NCBI GenBank assembly: GCA_935421135.1 | Contig: OW285191.1 | Location: 18,802,700 to 18,866,699 of the forward strand | Source: Bugulina stolonifera | Taxonomy: Eukaryota; Bryozoa; Gymnolaemata; Cheilostomatida; Bugulidae | DNA: 64,000 nucleotides | Reading direction: 5' to 3' | Shown: piece after piece, positions 12,962 to 26,712 of the stretch | How the letters are laid out: the number at the start of each line of letters is the position of its first letter | Numbering within the stretch: the stretch's first letter is position 1 | Program-made: the position numbers and the translations under genes | The notes under the pieces: model-generated | Told to the model about the DNA's origin: nothing | The model's input: only the letters and a program-made list of their open reading frames with translations | Database searches by the model: none

Positions 12962-15900
12962 CTAGTACATAAGTAGCTCAGACTGGTCAATCACCTGTAG
13001 TCTCATACCAATGGGGAATCCCAACGACTCTCTGTCATCATACCCATAGAACAAACACATGAATGACACAGTGTCAGACCTGTGTAGGATAATGCTTGTA
13101 CCTACATCTAGCTCAGCTATCATATTATAATAGTCACTGTCTGGTACCTGCATCCATGTGCCAGAATCTACAATAATCAGAGAAAGCATGTTAGGTGATC
13201 ATTATAGCGCAGGAGTTGTCTGCTCCTAGTTAAGCCGATAGTGAGAGAAGACAATTCCAGTGATGCACCACTATTTAAATATATTACTCATCGTTACAAA
13301 TATCCGTCATGTAGTTGAAAGCATTCAGTGAAATAGATATAGTGAGACATGTATTGTTACAGGAAAATTTCGCCTACAGAGATGCAGACTTGTATTATAA
13401 TTAGTCTGTACATATTGCATGTAGTATATTATACTAGACATACCTGATACCCTCCTTGAGGTACCAGAGTTATGAATAATCTCTATTCCATCTCTGTCTT
13501 GTCCTCTAGCAGAGATGAGAACCAACCTGTGCTCATAAGGTCTCTTTTCACCCAGCCCTGGTGCAGGTATAGACCATACAGATATTAGGATAAGTATTAT
13601 AAAACCAACTGAACACAACTGCACATCTCAGTGTAGTCAGTGTAGTACTTTGTATATTTATAGCTGGGTGTGCATGACATACATTTAACTAACACAATGA
13701 GGGTGGGGGGGGGAGGACCATATATTCAATTAATAAACTCACCTCCACTGAATGATGGGGTGTTAAAGATATATCTGTTAGCATACTGCTCTACTGGTGG
13801 TACTGTTATCAGGGATGGATCGTGGATATTGTACCCTCTTTCTTGACTCTTGGTGATCTGTAACAGTAAATACATTGTAGTATAACCTTATATACATCTC
13901 CATCATACTTCCATTTGTCTCTCAGTCTGCTTGCATGTGATTGTATAGCAATATTTACCTGTATTTAAATAAATGAAACATAATGTTTACCTGCGCTACA
14001 AAAACTCTGTTATCACAAACTATCTTATAACTGTGACCGCTAATAACATCTCTAGTGAATATGCCGCCTGCTCCAACACTGAAGGCTTCTTTGGTTACTC
14101 TTCCACTTGGATCTGCTTGGTGCATCACACAAGATGTACCTCTCCCTGATCCCACAACCTTGACCTGGTCTCCTGTAACAAAGAGTATGGACAGTTGACA
14201 GTAGTGTATTATATAGGATATCCACGACAGTTACATGCAGATCCACATTATTGTAGTGAAAGTGGTAATTCAACAACATTATTTAATTTGCTGTAGTTGA
14301 CAGAAAATGAACACTGCGTGATTTGTTATAGTATAAAAGACAACTACTGTTAGCTAACTGGCTCGCTAGCTACACCAGTTAGAGGAAAGATGACTCTTAA
14401 CTAGACTATTCTAGAACATTGACTTACCAAACTGTCTGCCTGGAATAGGCTGAATATGGAAGACTGTTCCCCATCGACTTACTGGGGTAAGCTGTTCTAC
14501 AAGATGGTCTCTTGAACCAGTATTGATAGCTGGACCATTGTCTACAAGGGCCACTTTAGCTCGAATGTTACCACTGTACACATTGACTGGATAGTCGGAT
14601 TGAATGCGGGTTCCAGAAAGATCTGTCATTTCTATAGTTGACTGAATAGACAAATATACCGCTCAATCATGGGAACAAATATGGCTGACTGAGCACATGC
14701 TAGTATCATGATGTAGACCTACACGTTGCAATCCGAGGATTCAGAGTCCATGCTGTGTAAGAGTATACACTAATTATTTATATTATGGTATCTTTGGTGA
14801 ACTCTTAGGAATGCAGGAAATACTGTGTCCACAGAATATGTAACATACATGTACATGTGAATATTGTAAGTTGGCATCTAACCGTAAGAAGGATATGATG
14901 GCAACGAGTAAGAGTGACAAGGTGCTGACCTACCTGTATCTGAAGAACTTCTCCAGGCTGTAGAGTAAATCTCTCACCAGACATGTCTGGCACAGAGCCA
15001 GCTGTGTATGTGAGGGTCACTGTGACTGGTACGTCTTGGATGTTAAGGACAGCAAACTCGGTGCCGTATGTAGCTGGGCTGTAGCACACAGCGTAGAAAT
15101 CTTGTCCTGCTGCGCTATCGGGGAAGGCCACCCATCTAAGTAGAAACAATACATATAGTGTGTGTACATATAGAAAACGTTAGCCATTGCCATTGCCGTG
15201 CTTCAACTCCAAAATTATACATTGTATTCGTACAAAGATTTGAATATGGACACTTCCGTCCCCTTTCGACCTCTGCACGTCCTGTAACTCTTCATTTAGT
15301 CCAACCAACTATGTTTAATAGAAACTCCCTTATACTCTTATATTACATCATATACTCACCCATCTGCGGAGAACTCGTCTCTGTTCACAGCATAAACTAG
15401 CACATCTCCACCTTGGTTTGACTCCACTCTTAAAGCCTTGTCATTGAATGTACCAGACCCTATTGTTTCATAGCATTCTGGGTCAGGTATGTTGAATCTA
15501 AATAATATACAAGTATAGTGATGGCCAGTTAGATCTACAGTTTTACCTCAACTGTAGAGAAGGGAAGAAAACTCCCGCAACTTTAGCAGAGGGTAGACAA
15601 CTCTGAACAAATCATATTCATGTTATAGATTCAACATAGTTCTTTCTTACGATGCAATTACCTACTAGGTTATCTTCTGCCTTTATCAACAAAGAAGTGA
15701 CAATTGAAAATTAAAAGTAATAAGTAAACATAATCTATAAGTACGATGTCTTACAGTGAGACTTCGAATCCATTTACTTGTTTCTCCATGTTTAAGTAAC
15801 ATCGGTCACCTTGCTGTAGGAATGGGGTGTAGACTCTGATTATCTGACTAGCAGTTCCAGCTGGTGTAGCGTAGATTTCCTGTTTAACAGAAAATACAAC

Positions 15901-18900
15901 ATTATGCTTATTGTATGGCACCTAAAACACAACATTGTTTAAACTTTGTAGGCTGAGACTATACCTTCTAGCTCAGTAAAAAAGAGACAGAGAGAAGACA
16001 ACTTCAGTTAGGAGTGACCTTCACTGTATCACTGTGTAATCACTACTACATGTAGTTTATATTATTATGGTTAATAACTTACCAGCTCCCTCTTAGCGGT
16101 GTTATCTGGTCTGTTCTGCATGAACATGAGGGTGAAGGGGTTGCCAGTTGTGTCCATGACTGATGAACAGCTTCTTTGTCTACTAGGATTGGCTGCATCT
16201 GTGCAGACGTCATCAAAGTTGGCACATGGGTTGCAGGCGCATGTGTGAATGACTGGTATTTCACACTGTGGACCAGTCATACATCGCTGACATATATTAG
16301 GTGCCTCTATTCCACTTAGCTGGTCTAGACGGTAGCCTATAGGGAAAGCACTGTTGGGTAGCTGGGACTGCGCATTACCCGAAACAGCGTAGTAGATAGC
16401 ACCGAAGGGATAGTTGGCTATTGAGGGGTTACTCAAGTAGTAGATTCCGGTGTCTGGCAGCACGATTCTCACTCCATCATAGTACCCATCTACATTCACC
16501 CACTTGGCACCTACAATACGTACCAGTCACTGTATAGTCTCCAGTTGGTGAGTGATGAGTCATGCATGAGTCACTATAACAACAGTAAAATTATAATTTG
16601 AATTGAGTTTTGGCTGCTTTCAGGCAGTATTAGTTACGTTCCGTAGAGAAAATAACCTTTAGATAGTTCTACGCTAGTCTTCAGATAATGATTCGTTCAG
16701 CTAATTCTTTGTAGATAATTCTAAGGCTGCAGCACGATGAAGGGAGGTAGACTGAAGAACAAAATTATTGCCTTGACATTAACTGAGTATAATTGTAGTT
16801 TACTGCTTATCTTGGAAAAGTAGTTAATTATATTTCATAGATCTAAAGAGTATCACTATTGTACAAAACAGGAAGTGAGCGATTACCGAGATCCGATGGA
16901 GAATAGCTGGATGTGGTCCCAGTCTCTGGATTGTGGTGGTAAATAGTGATCTCTTCAAAGTAGTCAGGTACGTCTGTTAGCTTCCTTCTCTCAGCCACCA
17001 GAGTAAGATAATGTCGGGTGAAGTCATTACCCACCCTCTCTCTTGATCTGAATATACAGATACGCATAAACTTGCAGCCACAAATAGATCCACATTCCAT
17101 TGTGTAAATATCACTCAATAGGATTATTATACTTACCCGTGAGTTTGGAAGCTGTAGCTCTGTGCGTACTGCTGCATAGAGGGAATGAGAGAATACGCAG
17201 AATAGAATTGATTGCCCTCCAAATTGTGAGCTAAGAGGTTGTGGGTTACTTGTAGAGGTGCAGATGTAATGAGGTAGAACAGTTCACCTGGTCTGAGCGT
17301 GCCCAGCACCGCCACTATCAATGTACAAGTTACCGAACGTTATGCCTAATAATCAACATGTGTGCACACAATACAGCAGATGATAGTCCTATACAAGTCT
17401 ACCCAGATGTTTATAGATCTGTTGGGTACATGGAATAAGTATATACAATGTACATGGTATTTCTAGTTGGCACCCAAGTGTATCTACATGTATATCACGT
17501 TATACACACACAAGTTCTACTAACTCTATTACTGTGGTTTGTATACTGCCTGCTATACATACTTGAGTTGGTAGAGAGAGCGCCTTTGCTAACTTGTTTC
17601 CTCTGTCCATTAGCTAATATCTTGTATAGAGTATATTCAGTTGGCATTGCAGCTTCAGCATGTACCTCATCATATGTATCTGATTATACAATACGAGTAT
17701 CATACAACATAATACACAGCACCATCGGATAGAGTAGAGTGATATACAATGGTCATTACGAATACTAAACTTGTGCAGCAGAGAGTACAAGCATATGTGA
17801 TACATAGTGGCCAGGTAAGAATATACATGTACAGCGACATGCAAATGTAAGACAACTCCATATAACAGTATTCTAATTCCAATATGAGATAATTCCTAAC
17901 AACTTACTGATGTCATTATCAGCAATTCCTACAATGATGTAGTTGTATTCCCTAGAGCCTGGGGCACCCCATCTCTCTACAGTAGCCAGCTGCTCTTGAG
18001 ACTTCTGAGAGTATCTGTCCTGGTTTCCTGACCACACATGTATCTTGCGGTTGGATACAATGACCGTACCAAACAAGTTGGAATCACTCTGAAAGAATCA
18101 AAGCAACTACAATGTATAACAACTACAACAGCTACAGCAATATATCACTAAATATTTAACCTCTCATAGTTACCATCTCTCAGTATACATGTAACATGTA
18201 CAAGTATAGCTGTGGATGTATATGAGAGAAATTAAATGTATGTAATCTGTACCACAGGATTATTTTGAGGAAGTTGCTTTCTCTATGTTTGCTCTTCTGT
18301 GAGAGAGCACAACTTCTTATAAAATCACACACACTGTAGGCTGTATGGTGCTGTTAGCAGTGATGTAACCTAGTCAGTCATGTCATGGATTGGAGTTGTC
18401 ATCTTTATGAGTGAGACAGTGTGAGGTGACAACTCCAATTTAAACAGTTGACTTAATTGCTAGTTACTCTAATGTCCATGAGTTTGTATATATTCTAGGG
18501 TTTCATTGTTTGATAGACAGGTCACTCTAAGCTAGCCTGAGATTTTATAACATAGCCATATTTTCTAGAGTGGTACTCTCTCAAAATTTAGTTTAGAGCT
18601 TGCACACACCAGTTAGTACTGAATTAGTTCTGGTTTGTTATTATTTAGTAGTTGATAGTGTAAGTGGTTAGTTATTCCATCAGCAACCGTTATGTTTATT
18701 ACAAGAAGACTGCTATGGAATAGTTAGGTTTATCTTACCCCTGTCTTCAGTAAATACAAATCAGACATTGATTATAATAATACATGCAGACATGATAACA
18801 TAGTATGAACAAAAATACATATTCTATACAAGCAACTTACATGTAGTTCTACATGTATGTTCAAATATCTAAAAATATACTGCGAATGCAGCCGACCAAC

Positions 18901-21900
18901 CATGTTATGATAAGTCGTAGCAGTAATTCACTCCTTCAGAACTTACCACAAGGTAACGTATTGACTCCAGGGCATTCAGATCGTAAGTCTGAACGTTAGA
19001 CTGAGGCTTGTTAGCAGCATAGGCACCAATAGAGAACACCTCTTCATCAGGTTTCTGTATAAGTACTTGGGTGTTGTCCTCTAAGGCTACTACAGTGATA
19101 TACTGATCTTCTCCGGCTCTATCGTATGAGTGACCAACGTAATAGCTTCCTGAGAGTTAAATAGGTCAAGTATACCATTTTAAATAGGTCAAATGTGACA
19201 TTCTATATTAATAGCTAGTGCAGTATGGTAATTGTGTATCATGTGATCAAATTCAAACTACATACAAAAATAATTATAAAAATACTATATATATACTATA
19301 TATATATACTATATACAAATTTCTGCATATATATGCCATTGGTGAGTATTGATAGATGCAGTCTTACCAGCCATGGAGTCAGGAATGGCTAGGTAACCAT
19401 CGCCATCCATGTTGGCTACGGTAACCACAATCTCCAGACCTTCCAGGTGAACAACCTTGAGTACCTTCCCATACTCGATACTTCCGGTCTCAGTATTCAG
19501 GCAGTCCGCAGGCACATCATAACTAGAGAAAAGGAGAGGACAACTCAGCTTAGGTGTCAGTATAGACTGAGAACACACAGACGATGACCTGGTACTTGTC
19601 TCAAGTTCAACAGTTAACTACCAATACCCTGTACTAACCAATTCCTTAAGGCAGGGAACACAAGCTACCAAAAGTTATTCACTCTTTGAACAAGAAGAGC
19701 TAATTAATGGAAATTGAGTTAACATAATACATTGTACATGTACATGTATATTCAAAATGGGATTAAACAGTGTATGCATTGGATAGTTCTTGTATTGAGT
19801 ATCATACAGTCTCATCTGCAACTCACATGCTGACGCTGACTAGTATAATTCATCTTTGCGATCCTGTCAGAGCTGTGAACTTGCATGTTTATATATTTAT
19901 ATACATATATCCAATGGTCCAGAGTACAATATTAGTGAGTTACTTACTACGCTGGATTGTCCAGTGAGATGGTGACAATAGTGTCTACATAACATCTGTC
20001 AGCCTGCTTCAACCCTGGAGTATAAACTCTGACCTTGTGAGACCCAATTAGGCTCATCCCTCCCACATTGATGTAAACTCTCTATGAAATATTAGTAGAA
20101 TAGCTGCATAACTCATCAACTGTTGTCGGTGGAGGAGGTTCTAGAACCACCCGATTAAACACAATATCTTTACACAAGGATTTAAGGCTATATAAAGGAC
20201 AGACAGTGGATTACTGTTCCTCAGCTCATTAAGATGGTTACCTTGAATGTACTGCCTCCGTGGGTGTCTTGTGAGAAGGTAAGAGTGTACTGACTGCCGT
20301 ATGGTCCTGGCTTACCAAGACACTCTCTCTCGTATGGCTCAAGGCGGTCGTAACATATCTGACCAGATGGACATGAGTTGCATTCACACAGCCATTCCTT
20401 GACAACTGCAATACCCAGTGGTAAGTAAGGGCATACACTTAGCTGTCTGCTGAATGTTCCACCTCACATTAGCGAAGTGGAGTGCCCCGCTGTTACAGCT
20501 GGCATATATTTACTACCAAGTACAACTATGCAAAGCATATAATTATACAAACAAGTGCATACACTAGGACAAAGATAGTGGAAGGGAAGATCAGACACTC
20601 AGGCCAAAAACTGTCCGCCCCCCCCCCGCCTCCAAACGCGGTCCGGATTAAGAAAAGAGTTGTGCTACCTTGTGTAAAAATCCGCTCTTGCTATTGGTGT
20701 TCCGTCGACCAATCAGAAAATATTCCTAACAGCGGCATCGAATATACAGTCTACTTATACAAACGATATATTGTTAAAGAGAGCGCAACAGTTAAGCCGT
20801 GGTTCAACGATACTAGTCTATCAGCCATCTGAAAGTTCAACACATTTAAAGCGGGAAAGTAGATCGTGGACCGCCGGGACCGCCAAATTGGGCGTATTTG
20901 GTTGGACAGGGTATTATCATTGAGTGTCCGATCTTTTCTTCCACTATCTTTGCACTAGGAGTGCATCTTCATTCACAGGTACACACACTTCATAATTACC
21001 TGCATAATTACCTGCATAATTACCTGCATACCTGGTGCTGGTTACTACAATCTACTTACATTCACATTGGTTCCCATACGTGCAAGGACTACAGGGTGCA
21101 GTAGGTTTGGGTACATCAGGTCTGATGACTGGAGGTCTGGTAGCCGGTGGGTAAGTATATGGTGGATTGGTGGTTGGTGGGTACGTGGTTGGTGGATACG
21201 TGGCTGGTGGGCTGGTGGGTCTAGCATTTCCTGGTCCTGGTATTCCTGGTCTACAGTTCACTCCATCTTAAAATAAATTTTAAGCATATTTCTTAAGAGT
21301 ACTTGGTAAACGGCTAATAATTGGTCAACCAGAAATCTCCATCAGGTAATGTATATTCTGTCCACTAGCTAAGGAACAGCATATCCTATAGTTACCAGGT
21401 CATGTTACATGGAGTTTATAAATAACCACACAGTACTCACTTCCAATTTGAGTCTCACAGCACGGACCTTCGAAACAGGAAGTGCACTGACAGTGATAGT
21501 TTACCTCATCCACAGTACAAGTACCGCCGTTCATGCAAGTGTCTGGGCCACAGACTGCAAACATACAACATATAATATGTGCATGCGTTATGTTGGAGCA
21601 GTCATGCATTTTGTATCATTGAATTCATTCAAAGTAAGATAGTCTGATTTGTTAATCCATTCTCTGGCGAGTCGATGCATGCACTAGATAGCTATTACTT
21701 ACACGGCACCTCACAGTTTCTTTCCAGTATATCCACTTACTATATCAGCTATTACTTACTATATAATATACAATGTATTAGCTATTATTTACACGGCACC
21801 TCACAGCTCTTCCAGTATATCCACTCACTATATAATATACAATGTATCAGCTATTACTTACACGGCACCTCACAGTTCTTTCCAGTATAGCCACGAGGAC

Positions 21901-24900
21901 ATTGACACCAATAATCATCCCACTGTGAGAAACACTCGGCTCCGTTTCTACACGGCTGGGAGTCACAGAAAAATGTCTCTTTTATAACTAAAAAATTTCA
22001 AATCACCAGCGTTATCGATATCCATATTACTCTATTATTGTAGTCATCATATCATAGAATGGTGCTATCGGATGGTGAATATTGACCTTGGAGAGACTAT
22101 TAAAGGATCACATGGTTCCTCTATAACTCACCGTAAAATCAGACTCTCTAAAGAAAGTGTGAATAGAATCTGAACCTGTGAATTTAATTATTATAAATAA
22201 GTAAGCTGAGCGCTCTTTACCGCCACCCGTACTAAGCTTGAAAAGTATAGAAAATTAGACTGAGGCTAGTGTGTTGTTGCCATCATCTGTAACATGCTTA
22301 GATATTAGGAAGGGACCGTATCACCAATAGCATGAGTTCCTAACTGCAGGATAGAGATTATGTTAGGGGCTAGTACAGTTGATAGCATGGGTTCCTAACT
22401 GCAGGATAGAGATTATGTTAGGGGCCAGTACAGTTGATAGCATGGGTTCCTAACTGCAGGATAGAGATTATTGACGTTTGACTGAGGAATTAGTGAATGT
22501 AAATACAGGAGATTAATGCGACATCGTCTATAGTAGAGGAAGTATTATGCTGTTTATCCACGGTATTATATTATTATGTTTAGATTCATACTATATCAAG
22601 GGCAGCTCCAGTATCTACAGTATATATTATATTGCTTGTCATCTAATAATATACTATTATATTGCTATGTCATGTACATCTGTTTGATTGTATTGTGTAG
22701 GTTGAGTCCTAATCCTCATAATCTTAATGCTATTAATGGGATTAAGATAATCCCCTGTGTCAGCAATAGGGGAACATTACGCTAATCATGACTTGTATTA
22801 TCATCAGTAGGATCAGCTCTTTATCTGTCCTTCTCTGTTAGTCTTAGTTCCTACGCCTTAGTCCCTACGCATACATGACATCAGCTTCTGTGAGTCACGT
22901 TTGTTCCCAATTTATATGGTTCTACGTCAGCATATTTTATAACAACTCTTAACTATAAGGATTGCTCTACATCAGAGTTTGGCAAACTTGGAGACCAAAG
23001 TGCCATTTTTAAAGGACTGCAGACCACTTCATCACTAATGCATGAGATAACTACATGTACCTTGTGGTGACAATGCAATGCATCTAATCCCATGGGTACC
23101 AGAAGATACAAATGCTAATTTAACAAATATGTATGACTCGAGGTATGTTGGGTACAGCAAAGATTTCTTCTCATTTTTCTTAGTCTACACTGAATAACAG
23201 GTAACCATCCTAACCTGACCAATGAGAATGGAGAGTCATCCTAACCTAACCAATGAGAATGGAGAGTCATCCTAACCTAACCAATGAGAATGGAGAGTCA
23301 TCCTAACCTAACCAATGAAAACGGAAAGCCACTTTGTCAATTAGTCATGTAAAACGGGTATAAATGGGATAATTTCTAACATGCTGACGATAGAAATATA
23401 GCATGTGTTACAGCCGTAGAAACTTCAAAATCCCAAATGAGATTTCCTTAGGGAAAGAATTTGCAGCCTAGCGGCTAATTTTCTGGTAGGTGGTACACTG
23501 TGAGCATGCCCCATTGCAATTTATTGTGTATAAGTACAACATGCAAAACAGAATAGTCCAGGAGTTATCTTTCCTTACACCTCAAATATAAAACTACAAC
23601 TTTCAAGTATGAGTCAATTAGCTCGCTAAGTTTTCGTAAGTAAAAGAGCCACACCAGAATGTTTAAAGAGCCACACTTTGCCCACTCCTACTCTATACAG
23701 TACACACTAAAACTCACTGGTAGGGTACACTTCTATAACTCCTCACTAACTTACCCGTCTGTGCGGTTGGTACGACGTCACCAGGGCACAGGCAGTGATG
23801 AGACTGCCACAGGTCCTGACAAGTGCAGTCAGCAGGACAGGGATTGTTGGAACAGTCATTCTGGTCCTCTAGCTCCCTCACATCTGGCTGATAGTCACAT
23901 CTGAGACAGGTGGTGTCAGCTGAATGGTCAAGGATGCAGGGAATCACCTCGTCTGTGGGTGCTGCCTCAAACCTTAGAACGCAGAGATTAGAGGAGGTAA
24001 TGATTTGAGTGTATCATATCTTACATGTGGGTTGAATGAACCACAAGTTCTATTACAGAACGGCAACAATAGCATCAACATTACATACATGTTTAAATAC
24101 AAGTACAAACAACTTATTCATGGTTGACTAGTGCGTGGCGTCACAAGTAGACAACTGAGAGAATGGGGAGGGGGAGGAAAGGTGGAGCCATGTAGAGTAT
24201 GGGAGGGGTGAGAAAAGGTGGGGTCGTGTTAGTCTGCAGAAATAAAGTTAATCATAGAAATCTCAAATTCTTTATTGTTAAATAGAGGAAGTTGACATGC
24301 TAGAACATAGCTGGAGTTCCAGGAACCTTCAAAGTCAGAGAGCTAGAGGGTAAGTTACACCCACCCCTTTCTTCTGGGTATGTGGTAGGGGACTAAGGCT
24401 AAGTTCTTACCAAGTAGGAACTCTGCTACCCGGAGGACATCTCCATGGTATTGGTTCCTCTGTTCCAATACACCAATGATATCTACAGAGATCGTCTGTG
24501 TCCGCTATAAACACCACGTTTCCGGACCGACAGTCTGCGTATAAACAGAACATACGCAACATCTTCTAACTATTACACAATAATTATTGTTCTGGCTTTT
24601 TACCATCTGCTACAACACTAGCAGAGTCGTCCTTCCTATTTGAACAATCTATGTAAAATTTTATTAATTGCAATAGAAACAAACTTATATTTTCAATGTT
24701 AGAAAACTACTTATTTCAGGTTGTATGATGAGAATTGTTACATTGTTTCAGATCCATCCATGTTTATAATAAATACTAATAAGTGCACATGCACTGTGTT
24801 AGGTAAGCATCGAATCGCCATGGCTACATTAGGTTTACTGACTTACCATGCAAAGGAACTGATTCCAGCACACCAATTCCTAACATCAATAGTAACACAG

Positions 24901-24916
24901 TTAGTTCTTTCCCCAT
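12962..24916 (-). CDS. Secreted modular protein: Cys-rich/EGF modules and two IgGFc-binding-like units
   Basis: Twenty-two exons, 5' to 3': 24847-24916, 24411-24534, 23755-23972, 21862-21987, 21441-21554, 21060-21266, 20242-20405, 19948-20081, 19368-19522, 18947-19149, 17908-18088, 17137-17314, 16887-17047, 16083-16510, 15755-15879, 15360-15497, 14934-15135, 14428-14641, 13991-14172, 13743-13857, 13444-13557, 12962-13167; 3759 nt, 1252 aa. Residues 1-20 are a signal peptide ([20 protein letters not shown]). Residues 25-77 are Cys-spaced like a chitin-binding type 2 domain (tentative). Two EGF-like modules follow (about 140-218), then a Pro/Thr linker (about 230-262). Two related units begin with Cys clusters (CECNSC, CACNPC) and continue into FCGBP N-terminal-type sequence, e.g. 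[41 protein letters not shown]. No membrane anchor is seen, so it is probably extracellular mucus or matrix. Ligands are unknown; IgG binding is not implied. Confidence 0.85.
20555..20965. mobile_element. Foldback/MITE element in an intron of the secreted modular gene
   Basis: Left arm GACAAAGATAGTGGAAGGGA (from about 20568) pairs with right arm TTCTTCCACTATCTTTGCAC (about 20936-20955), and GATCAGACACTCA pairs with TGAGTGTCCGATC. Arms are about 80 bp with a GC-rich interior (poly-C, CGCGGTCCGG, GGACCGCCGGGACC) that differs sharply in base composition from the surroundings. It fills most of the intron between exons 21060-21266 and 20242-20405. No coding capacity. Confidence 0.75.
21707..21890. 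repeat. Threefold tandem duplication of an exon tail with its splice donor
   Basis: The segment ACTTACACGGCACCTCACAG (minus: exon end CTGTGAGGTGCCGT followed by GTAAGT) occurs at about 21700, 21786 (ATTTAC variant) and 21856. Only the copy at 21862 adjoins the full EGF exon, so two decoy donors with partial exon tails lie downstream in the intron. Spacers of TATAATATACAATGTATCAG are duplicated with them. Confidence 0.85.
22331..22471. repeat. 55-bp tandem repeat, about 2.5 copies
   Basis: Units beginning TAGCATGGGTTCCTAACTGC and containing AGGATAGAGATTATGTTAGG repeat in the 1.8 kb intron between exons 23755-23972 and 21862-21987. The intron shows no other gene. Confidence 0.85.
23198..23330. 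repeat. 31-bp tandem repeat, 4 copies
   Basis: Units ATCCTAACCTAACCAATGAG + AATGGAGAGTC repeat four times, the last diverged, in the same large intron of the secreted modular gene. Confidence 0.85.
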
Positions 24917-26534
24917 GGTATTCTGTAAGAATATAGAGCTTGCATGTAGATACGTACATGTATTATTATATCATTATAATACCTCTTACCTTTTCAAATG
25001 ATAGAAAATAATATAGGATTAAATATTTCTGGCATATTACAGAAAATTTTAATGAGTGAACTAACAGTTCTAAAATAGACTACCTAGTAAAGAGAACAAC
25101 ACCGTATAACCAGCTCTGGTTAATTAATAAAGCAGATTGTTCCAGCTAACATGTGTCATAGATTGACTTACCTTTGCCTGATGTCTCCACAGGTTTATCT
25201 GCACAGTATGTTGAGTGTGGCTTATATATACTGCCGGAGGACACCGTACTCTGTAATCCAGTTAATCTCCTTATAAGATTGGATAATACAAGGATAGTCT
25301 ACAGATGCCATGTGGTGATTGGTCCCCTCCCACATATCCAGCAGCAGTGGAATATGATACTGTACCATCTACAGAATAGTAATACATGTTATCAGTTTCC
25401 AGTTGAAATGATAGACATTGAAAGAAAAATGTGACATAAATGTGCTACAGCTGTTGAAGAAGTCCTGGGCCCAGGCCTTACCATTATAGACACCATAATA
25501 AGTGTATATCATGTGTATGACATAATAAGATTTACTGCCTACTCAATGGGGTGTTGACCGTAATTATTATAACCTGTAAATACTAAAGTAGAATTGATAT
25601 CACTTTCATCATCACCATATTAAGTAAGGGTTTATCAGTAATGGTACATATTATGTAATAATAGGGTAACAATATCTGATAAACACCTACCATTTCTGTC
25701 AAGTCTATCACCTCTAATATCAGGCTTCAAGAATTAAGGATGACATAAAGAGCAAGCAAATGTACATGTCAAATATAATCGGTAACATGAATGATAGAGA
25801 TGCCCTATATTTATGATGTAATAAATCATATAACATAATGGGAATATCACAGAATAGAATAACATAGTATAATAAACGGTACAATAGTATAGTGTTGATG
25901 GGTTCTGCCATTCATTTTGAATGAGATCATTATTTTTGCAAAGAATTTATCACTGAGCCGTCAGAGACAATAGCATCTAATCGCCTAGCACAGTAGACAG
26001 AACACATTACCACTACACCAGCTTAACAACTTTAAAAAGGAAGCTTCACCAAAGAGCAGCAGCTGTACACTGTACACTTCTCACAGCCACTCCTCTATGG
26101 TATATATATGGTAGTAAGGGGTTGGCCATTCTTTCTGTATGATGTTTCTGCTCAGTGATAAATTCCTTGCTCACTGGTCAAGTTTCCTTTTCTAAGGTTG
26201 CTGAGCTGGTACAGTAGAGCAGAGTTATGTTCACATGTGGATGTGGAGCTAACTCCTCAGTTATAAATTCCTTGCAAATAGATCTAGTGTTTGGTGAATG
26301 GAGGGAGCAGTAATATACAGTAATATAATCAGCATAATCTCAAAACTACAACATATCCCTTGCTTATTTTTATTTTATTCATGCTAATGTAAATATTGGG
26401 CTCTAACTCCTGCAGCACGTCACACACACCAATCCTTGGTTCCAATGCTAAACCTAAATGTGGAACAGTTTAGCTTCCTCTCCCCCCAATTGTACTAAAA
26501 TGTTGTGGATATATTGGTGCTGATGCTGTCAGTA
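24917..26534. other. Intergenic region, no gene seen
   Basis: About 1.6 kb upstream of the secreted modular gene and downstream of the first DEG/ENaC gene. It should contain the promoter and 5' UTR of the former. I found no exon with credible splice sites and no RNA gene. Confidence 0.5.
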
Positions 26535-26712
26535 TTACTACTAGTATTTATGAGGGGGTGCTGCCTGTACATGTATTACACTGTCAGTATGTACAGTATA
26601 ACTACTAGTATGTATGAGGGGGTGCTGCCTGTACTTGTATCACACTGTCAGCATGTACAGTATAACTACTAGTATGTATGAGGGGGTGCTGCCTGTACTT
26701 GTATCACACTGC
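26535..26712. repeat. About 64-bp tandem copies of a DEG/ENaC 3' coding end
   Basis: Three tandem copies of about 64 bp. The rightmost is the true end of the gene (codons for VQAAPPHTY and the stop at 26669); the two to its left repeat the same codons and stop in the 3' flank, with CACTGTCAGTATGTACAGTA between them. Confidence 0.85.

Noticed and set aside
21052..21276. Plus-strand ORF rich in Trp/Gly ([12 protein letters not shown])
   Set aside because: Antisense of the Pro/Thr-rich linker exon of the secreted modular gene.
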